DNA from: Pseudomonas sp.
GTDB taxonomy: Bacteria; Pseudomonadota; Gammaproteobacteria; Pseudomonadales; Pseudomonadaceae
DNA: 64,000 bases
Direction of reading: 5' to 3'
NCBI RefSeq assembly: GCF_028293835.1
Contig: NZ_JAQGNX010000086.1
Coordinates: 81,888-145,887 of the forward strand
Shown: positions 57,132 through 64,000 of the stretch, in pieces
How positions within the stretch are numbered: the first letter of the stretch is position 1
Layout of the letters: each line of letters opens with the position of its first letter
Position numbers and translations under genes: made by a program
Notes under the pieces: generated by a model
The model's input: only the letters and a program-made list of their open reading frames with translations
What the model was told of the DNA's origin: nothing
The model's database searches: none

Positions 57132-58094
57132 ATGACAACAATGCCCATTGCTGACAAAACTCCGCAACCACAAGCTATCCTTCGGCCCCTCACCAGCAGC
57201 GCGATTTTCATCGTTGCCACAATCACCCCCGGCAGCGATTCCGCCCAGAAAGTACGGGGCTGGTGCGCAGACATCGCGGCCCTGACGAGATCGGTCGGCA
57301 GACGTGTCCCCGCAGGTAATTTGTCGTGCGTTTGCGGCTTTGGCTCCAGCGCCTGGGACACACTGTTCAGCGGCCCGCGCCCAGCCTCGCTGCACCCATT
57401 TCGCGAGTTCGGATCGGAAGGCCGCCAAGCCCTCGTAACCCCTGGCGACATCCTGCTGCACATCCGCGCGGAGCAAATGGACCTGTGCTTTGAATTGGCG
57501 ACGCAATTGCTCTCGGCGCTTGGCGATGCGGTCTCGGTTGTTGATGAAGTCCAGGGTTTCCGTTATTTCGATATGCGCAGCATCATCGGCTTTGTCGATG
57601 GTACTGAAAACCCGGAAGACCATGAGGCCTTCGGCTTCACCATAATTGGCAATGAAGACCCCTCGTTTAGCGGCGGCAGTTACGTGCTGGTGCAGAAATA
57701 CCTGCACAACATGAACGCGTGGAACGAATTATCCGTTGAGGCACAAGAACGGGTTATCGGACGAACCAAATTGTCCGACATCGAACTGGATGACTCGGTT
57801 AAACCGATTTCGTCCCATAGCGCGTTGACCACCATCACCAAAGATGGACAAGAGGTGAAAATCCTTCGGGAAAACATGCCGTTCGGCCGTCCAGGCGCGG
57901 GAGAATTTGGCACCTACTTTATTGGCTATGCGCGTTCGCCGGAGCCGATTGAGCGGATGCTGGAGAATATGTTTGTCGGAAGACCGGCCGGGAATTACGA
58001 CCGGTTGCTGGATTTCAGTACGGCGGTAACGGGGGGATTGTTCTTCGTGCCTTCGGCAGACTTGTTGGAGGAGCTGGCTGACCGGATGAGTTAG
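57132..58094 (+). CDS. DyP-type haem peroxidase (YfeX-like)
   Basis: About 320 residues. The DyP motif GFVDGTENP (Asp of GxxDG) lies near residues 155-163, GFGSSAWDTLF near 74, the proximal His region near SHSALTTI at about 230, and the distal Arg is likely in the block ILRENMPFGRPGAGEFGTYF. DyP enzymes use hydrogen peroxide to oxidise dyes, porphyrins or phenols. No Tat signal or encapsulin-targeting tail is seen, so it is cytoplasmic. ATGs at 57132 and 57141 are both possible starts. Confidence 0.9.
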   Translation: MTTMPIADKTPQPQAILRPLTSSAIFIVATITPGSDSAQKVRGWCADIAALTRSVGRRVPAGNLSCVCGFGSSAWDTLFSGPRPASLHPFREFGSEGRQALVTPGDILLHIRAEQMDLCFELATQLLSALGDAVSVVDEVQGFRYFDMRSIIGFVDGTENPEDHEAFGFTIIGNEDPSFSGGSYVLVQKYLHNMNAWNELSVEAQERVIGRTKLSDIELDDSVKPISSHSALTTITKDGQEVKILRENMPFGRPGAGEFGTYFIGYARSPEPIERMLENMFVGRPAGNYDRLLDFSTAVTGGLFFVPSADLLEELADRMS

Positions 58095-58114
58095 GTGTTC
58101 TTTCCGGGCACGAC

Positions 58115-58146
58115 AAAACCGAGCGCGGATTGACGCTTGCGCTCGG
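58115..58146 (-). terminator. Rho-independent terminator downstream of 4.5S RNA
   Basis: On the minus strand CCGAGCGC...GCGCTCGG with a 12-base loop and a short TTTT run. It lies 37 bases after the RNA end and also just after the stop of the convergent DyP gene. Confidence 0.75.
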
Positions 58147-58182
58147 GTAAAACAATTCAGGGATTTGCAAAAGCGTTATGGA

Positions 58183-58292
58183 GGCAACCCCACCAGCCAC
58201 ACCCCGGCACACAATGTTCCCGCTGTGGCTGCTTCCTTCCGGATCTGACCAGGTTCACGGGTAATCGTTGCGGGGGGACCGATGGGGTCACC
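58183..58292 (-). ncRNA. ffs: signal recognition particle 4.5S RNA
   Basis: The minus strand contains the SRP RNA apical core: CAGATCCGGAAGGAAGCAGC with the GGAA tetraloop and the ACC/CAGG internal loop (GAACCTGGTCAG). The ends pair as GGTGACCCC with GGGGTTGCC, giving a rod about 110 bases long as expected for the gamma-proteobacterial short form. The RNA joins Ffh to target membrane proteins to the translocon. Exact ends are inferred from pairing. Confidence 0.95.
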
Positions 58293-58517
58293 ATAACGAC
58301 GCTCACCTGACGGTGAACGGCGCCATTGTACCGGTCTGGCGATAAGTTACAACCGTTGCTTGAGATTAAAAATCTGAAGGGGCTCAAGCACTTGTGTAGC
58401 GGGGCTTGGCAGTTGGTCGGAACCGTCGCACATCACCTGAGTAGCCGCCGTTCTTGCAGAATCCCGATAAACTGCGCGCACATTGCATACGCAACGCACT
58501 GTTGAAGGATTCAATCG

Positions 58518-59009
58518 ATGCATAACCAATTGGTCTGTTATCAGGACTTGTCGGATGTTCAGCGGCAGCAGTTGACGCACATCAAAGTCATGGACGCACA
58601 GAAGTCTTTTTCCGGGGACATTCATGGGGCGCTGAACTCGCTGTTGGTGAATGCCACGGCGGATATTCGGGGATTTGCATTGCTGGCGGATCAGCAGCCG
58701 GTGGGATTTCTGTTGCTTAAGCGGGGGATTTACCTACCGGCGTGGGCGGCTGCCGATGCGGCGACCTTGCATGCGCTGCAAATTGATCGACGGATGCAGG
58801 GGCAAGGTTTGGGCAAGGCCTGCTTGCAGGCGCTGCCGGAAACAACGCGGCGGGTTTGGCCTGATATCAGGCAGCTGATGTTATCGGTGGATGAAGATAA
58901 TACGACTGCGCTGGGGTTATATCTGAGCCAGGGCTGGGTGGATACCGGTGAGGCGTATCGTGGGCGGATTGGGTATGAGCGGCGGTTGGCGTTGAACCTT
59001 TTGGGGTGA
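58518..59009 (+). CDS. GNAT-family N-acetyltransferase
   Basis: A 163-residue acetyltransferase. The acetyl-CoA loop is seen as LQIDRRMQGQGLGKACLQAL near residues 86-105 (R/Q-x-x-G-x-G/A pattern QGQGLG), followed by LMLSVDEDNTTALGLYLSQG, which is motif B with the usual Asn and Tyr, and W near 138 (GWVDTGEAY). The N-terminus is polar (DLSDVQRQQLTHIK). The acceptor substrate is unknown. A ribosome site is weak; no operon partner. Confidence 0.87.
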   Translation: MHNQLVCYQDLSDVQRQQLTHIKVMDAQKSFSGDIHGALNSLLVNATADIRGFALLADQQPVGFLLLKRGIYLPAWAAADAATLHALQIDRRMQGQGLGKACLQALPETTRRVWPDIRQLMLSVDEDNTTALGLYLSQGWVDTGEAYRGRIGYERRLALNLLG

Positions 59010-59034
59010 GGGTTCGGGGAACTAAGGTGGATTT

Positions 59035-59054
59035 TTCCCGAATGAATTCGGGAA
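59035..59054. repeat. 20-base perfect palindrome
   Basis: TTCCCGAAT, two bases, ATTCGGGAA. It follows the acetyltransferase gene by 26 bases. It might be a hairpin or an operator; there is no T-run. Confidence 0.6.
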
Positions 59055-59167
59055 GTCGACAGCGTGGTGTACCAGACAAACCGCGGCGCCTACCCCGCGA
59101 ACAGTTGGCTGCCACCGGGATTGGGCAGGTCCGAAAATACTGCGGCGCTTTCTTCGCAGGCAACCTC

Positions 59168-59383
59168 TCACAGATTTTTTTCAAACGTGTACTCACTCAC
59201 ATCACCCGCTAACACTTGGGCTTTGGCCTGCAAAAATCCGACAATGAATTCGTGTGACAGCTCGAGGTTCTGCTCTGCGATACGACCCAGAGTAGCCCAG
59301 TGTTCAATCTGTTTCGGGATTGAACGATGCGCCGCTGAAGCATAGATGCGGGCCCGCTGCTCACTGCGCTTGCAGCACTTCAT
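59168..59383 (-). pseudogene. ParD-like antitoxin remnant overlapping the metallopeptidase gene end
   Basis: A 71-residue frame. From residue 11 onward it matches the ParD-like antitoxin family (ARIYASAAHRSIPKQIEHWA, then GRIAEQNLELSHEFI and AGDVSEYTFE). The first ten residues (MKCCKRSEQR) come from the end of the neighbouring gene in another frame and do not resemble the ribbon strand (V-x-I-S/P-D-E-L type) that ParD-like proteins need at the N-terminus to bind DNA. It overlaps the peptidase frame by 23 bases. I read it as truncated at the 5' end; no toxin gene is visible beside it. A true short gene cannot be excluded. Confidence 0.6.
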
Positions 59384-60527
59384 CCGCCTTGCCGCCGGCC
59401 TGCTGTATCACCAAGTGAATGAAATGCAGTTTGGTAATGACCGAAGGTGACAGAACGAAAGGATAGAAATCCGCCTGGCCCATGCTGCGGGAGAGTTCAT
59501 TGAGCATGCCGGCGAGTTCGATCCAGGCGTTGACGAATGACAAGAAGGCCGGGCCACCGGGGTGTTGGGGGTCGTAGAGTGTTTCCAGCGGAAACGGTTG
59601 ATAGTCCAGGTCCATGTCCCGTGCACTCATGCCAAATCCCAGCGCGGTGTCGACGGCGTCCATCATGTGCAGATAATGGGCCCAGGTTTCGGCCCAGTCT
59701 TCCCATGGGTGCATGGTGGCGTAGGCGCTGACGAAATGTTGTTGCCAACCGGCCGGCGCACCGTTTTGATAATGATGCTCCAGCGCCTCGGCATAACTGG
59801 CGCGATCATCGCCGAACAGGTTGCGAAAGTTATCTTGCCAATGGGTGTCTGCGATGAGTCGGTCCCAGTAATAGTGGCCGACTTCATGACGGAAATGTCC
59901 CAGCAACGTGCGATACGGTTCGTGCAACTGTACGCGCATGGCTTCGCGATGGGCGTCGTCTGCTTCTTCGATGTTGAGGGTAATCAAGCCATTGGCATGG
60001 CCGGTAGTGGGCATTTTCCCTTCGAGATCGACGCCGACAAAATCGAATGCCAGACCGGCTTCTTCGTCCTGGTCTTTAGAAATAACGGTTAAACCAAGCG
60101 CTATCAATTGTGCGACCAGGCGCCGTTTAGCGGTTTCGACTTTGCACCAGCGACCGGCGTTTTCCGGGATCGACAGGTCGGGGATGGTCCGATTAAGGCT
60201 ACAGGCGCTGCAGAATTCGCTGGTGTCCAGGGACGGCACCAGCCAGTTGCAGGCTGCCGGGGTGTCGAGGTTGGCGCAGCGCCGGTAAAGCCCCGCCTGA
60301 GGCTCATCGGTGAGACGCCAGGTGTTCGGCTGCCCACTGGCTTCTAACGAGACCAGCTTGCCCTGCTGCGGCAGATAGCCCAGCGCGGATGAGCACGCCA
60401 GACACTGAGTATTGGCGAAGAAGATCGATTGCCCGCAGTGGCATTGCCAGACTTTGCTGTTGCGCTTGGTCTCACCTGCAAAGGGTGCGGCGATGCGTGA
60501 GCTGAGTTGTTCAAAGAAGCGGTACAT
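59361..60527 (-). CDS. putative zinc-binding metallopeptidase (Peptidase_Mx type)
   Basis: A 388-residue protein from the ATG at 60527, with AAGGAGA 7 bases before it. The N-terminus has a zinc-ribbon-like set of cysteines (WQCHCGQSIFF and QCLACSSAL) and further pairs (YRRCANLD, FCSACSLN). The active-site motif H-E-x-G-H is seen in GHFRHEVGHYYWDRLI near residue 217; a third ligand is likely in the block HPWEDWAETWAHYLHM. This fits the putative zinc-binding peptidase family PF15887; substrate unknown. Its last codons overlap the ParD-like remnant. Confidence 0.82.
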   Translation of the reverse strand: MYRFFEQLSSRIAAPFAGETKRNSKVWQCHCGQSIFFANTQCLACSSALGYLPQQGKLVSLEASGQPNTWRLTDEPQAGLYRRCANLDTPAACNWLVPSLDTSEFCSACSLNRTIPDLSIPENAGRWCKVETAKRRLVAQLIALGLTVISKDQDEEAGLAFDFVGVDLEGKMPTTGHANGLITLNIEEADDAHREAMRVQLHEPYRTLLGHFRHEVGHYYWDRLIADTHWQDNFRNLFGDDRASYAEALEHHYQNGAPAGWQQHFVSAYATMHPWEDWAETWAHYLHMMDAVDTALGFGMSARDMDLDYQPFPLETLYDPQHPGGPAFLSFVNAWIELAGMLNELSRSMGQADFYPFVLSPSVITKLHFIHLVIQQAGGKADEVLQAQ

Positions 60528-60630
60528 GACGATCTCCTTGTGGTGTGCCAGCACTAGATCATGTGTCGCTGCGGGGGTTCAGTGGTTCTGATGGGGCGCA
60601 CGGCGATTAGTCCTGCGCCCGCAAATCCGC

Positions 60631-63003
<2,373 letters not shown>

Positions 63004-63009
63004 TCAAAA

Positions 63010-63140
63010 AGCAAAAAAGCAGCCGAAGCTGCTTAATGTTGGTTCGGCTTATTTAATGGACCTTCGGTCCATCGCAGCCTTCGGCAGCTCCTACAGGCGA
63101 GGCGGTGTGCATCAGACCTCTCAGTTGGCTCCTACAGGGG
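63010..63140. repeat. REP-type repeats between zipA and ligA
   Basis: AGCAGCCGAAGCTGCT palindrome, then TTCGGCTTATTTAATGGA, ACCTTCGGT and CGCAGCCTTCGGCAGCTCCTACAGG, then CAGTTGGCTCCTACAGG. The last two are REP cores of both types seen elsewhere. They interrupt the spacer between two genes that are otherwise co-directional. Confidence 0.65.
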
Positions 63141-63146
63141 GGGCTG

Positions 63147-63989
63147 TCAACGGCGATGCGTCAAGGCGCGACGTTCGAACTCGACGATGCGTTGGCGGTA
63201 ATGTTCGATGGTCTGCGCGGTCATGACGCTGCGCTGGTCATCTTTCAATTCGCCGTTGAGTTCGTGGGCCAGCTTGCGGGCTGCGGCCACCATTACTTCG
63301 AACGCTTGCTTAGGATGACGCGGACCCGGCAAGCCCAGGAAGAAACTTACGGCACGGGTGCTGAAGTGGTCGATATCATCAAGATCGAACACGCCCGGCT
63401 TGACTGCGTTGGCCATGGAAAACAGCACTTCGCCGTTACCCGCCATGCTTTCGTGGCGATGGAAAATGTCCATTTCGCCAAAGCGCAAACCGCTTTCCAG
63501 AATGTTCTGCAACAACGCCGGGCCTTTGAACCCAGTTTCATCGCGGCAGATCACACTGATCACCAGGACTTCTTCAACCGGAGCCAAATCTTCAGCACGG
63601 CGCATCGTATCTTCCGAGCGACGACCAGGCTTGTCGTCCGGGAAATCGTCATCACGGCCGGCGAAAAGACCAGGACCTTCCTGATCGAGATTAAGGTCGC
63701 CCTGTTGTGGCTCGTCCTTACGTTTGCGTTTCGCATCACGTGGCGCAACGTTCACCGACGGCAAATCATGCTCGTCCAATTGTGGCTCTTTCTGGTCCAG
63801 CACACGTGGCGGCCCCAGCACCTCGGCGGACGAAGCTTCGTCGTCATCCGATACGTTGGAAAAACTTCGGTCGAGCCTGAATTTCAGTTTTCCTTTGCCG
63901 CCGCGCATCCGGCGCCAGCCATCAAAAAGAATACCGGCAATGACAATAATGCCGATGACGATCAGCCACTCGCGCAGACCGATTTCCAT
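63147..63989 (-). CDS. zipA: cell division protein ZipA
   Basis: A 280-residue bitopic protein that tethers FtsZ to the membrane. The N-terminal helix is [20 protein letters not shown] (residues 8-27), with the N-terminus in the periplasm; residues about 30-140 are a charged, flexible linker; residues about 145-275 form the FtsZ-binding domain ([58 protein letters not shown]). Complete. In related genomes smc lies upstream and ligA downstream; the upstream part is outside the window. Confidence 0.96.
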   Translation of the reverse strand: MEIGLREWLIVIGIIVIAGILFDGWRRMRGGKGKLKFRLDRSFSNVSDDDEASSAEVLGPPRVLDQKEPQLDEHDLPSVNVAPRDAKRKRKDEPQQGDLNLDQEGPGLFAGRDDDFPDDKPGRRSEDTMRRAEDLAPVEEVLVISVICRDETGFKGPALLQNILESGLRFGEMDIFHRHESMAGNGEVLFSMANAVKPGVFDLDDIDHFSTRAVSFFLGLPGPRHPKQAFEVMVAAARKLAHELNGELKDDQRSVMTAQTIEHYRQRIVEFERRALTHRR

Positions 63990-64000
63990 GTAATCCAGTG

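Overview
The window looks like chromosomal DNA of a Pseudomonas, most likely of the fluorescens lineage. The evidence is the high-GC coding style, many REP/REPIN palindromes of the form TGTAGGAGCCAAC...GTTGGCTCCTACA, and the gene content acnA, aer, two cbb3 oxidase operons, ccoGHIS, hemN, anr, apt, recR, ebfC, dnaX, 4.5S RNA, ligA, zipA, which recalls the P. aeruginosa arrangement around the anr locus. No tRNA, rRNA, CRISPR array, intact insertion sequence or prophage was seen.

Layout. 0-13 kb is ordinary core metabolism: a mechanosensitive channel cut by the window edge, an SDR and a CurA-type oxidoreductase, pyrF, a periplasmic solute-binding protein, a DEDDh exonuclease, ppnP, an ABC exporter, pdxB, a MATE pump, tusA and rlmM. 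13-19.6 kb holds acnA, an RclR-like AraC regulator facing a DUF417/RclC-like membrane protein, and an Aer-type aerotaxis receptor.

19.6-29.1 kb is an AT-richer accessory block. It holds four same-strand genes for proteins built from 1, 2, 5 and 6 copies of one ~100-residue beta-sandwich-like repeat; the last adds a Big_2-like domain and an invasin-like C-terminus. They have almost no cysteine and no recognisable signal peptide. A pertactin-type autotransporter lies among them on the opposite strand. I cannot assign this family a function, and it is the best candidate here for an undescribed system.

29.9-46.6 kb is a micro-aerobic respiration region: ccoNOP (no ccoQ), ccoNOQP, a secreted metallophosphoesterase, ccoG-ccoH-ccoI-ccoS with a SafE-like copper-assembly gene, hemN with a perfect Anr/Fnr box, and anr itself. 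The oxygen sensor, its aerotaxis receptor, the terminal oxidases, their assembly factors and oxygen-independent haem synthesis are therefore grouped.

46.6-64 kb is housekeeping (apt, recR, ebfC, dnaX, 4.5S RNA, ligA, zipA) mixed with lineage-specific genes: a second CurA-type oxidoreductase lying between recR and ebfC, a Tat-exported AcpA-like phosphatase, DUF2167, a DyP peroxidase, a GNAT, a zinc metallopeptidase, a frameshifted and shortened DnaJ-like gene, and a ParD-like antitoxin remnant whose 5' end lies inside the neighbouring peptidase gene. REP elements touch several genes; one has been read into the C-terminus of PyrF, and others supply the stop codons of recR and the MATE gene.
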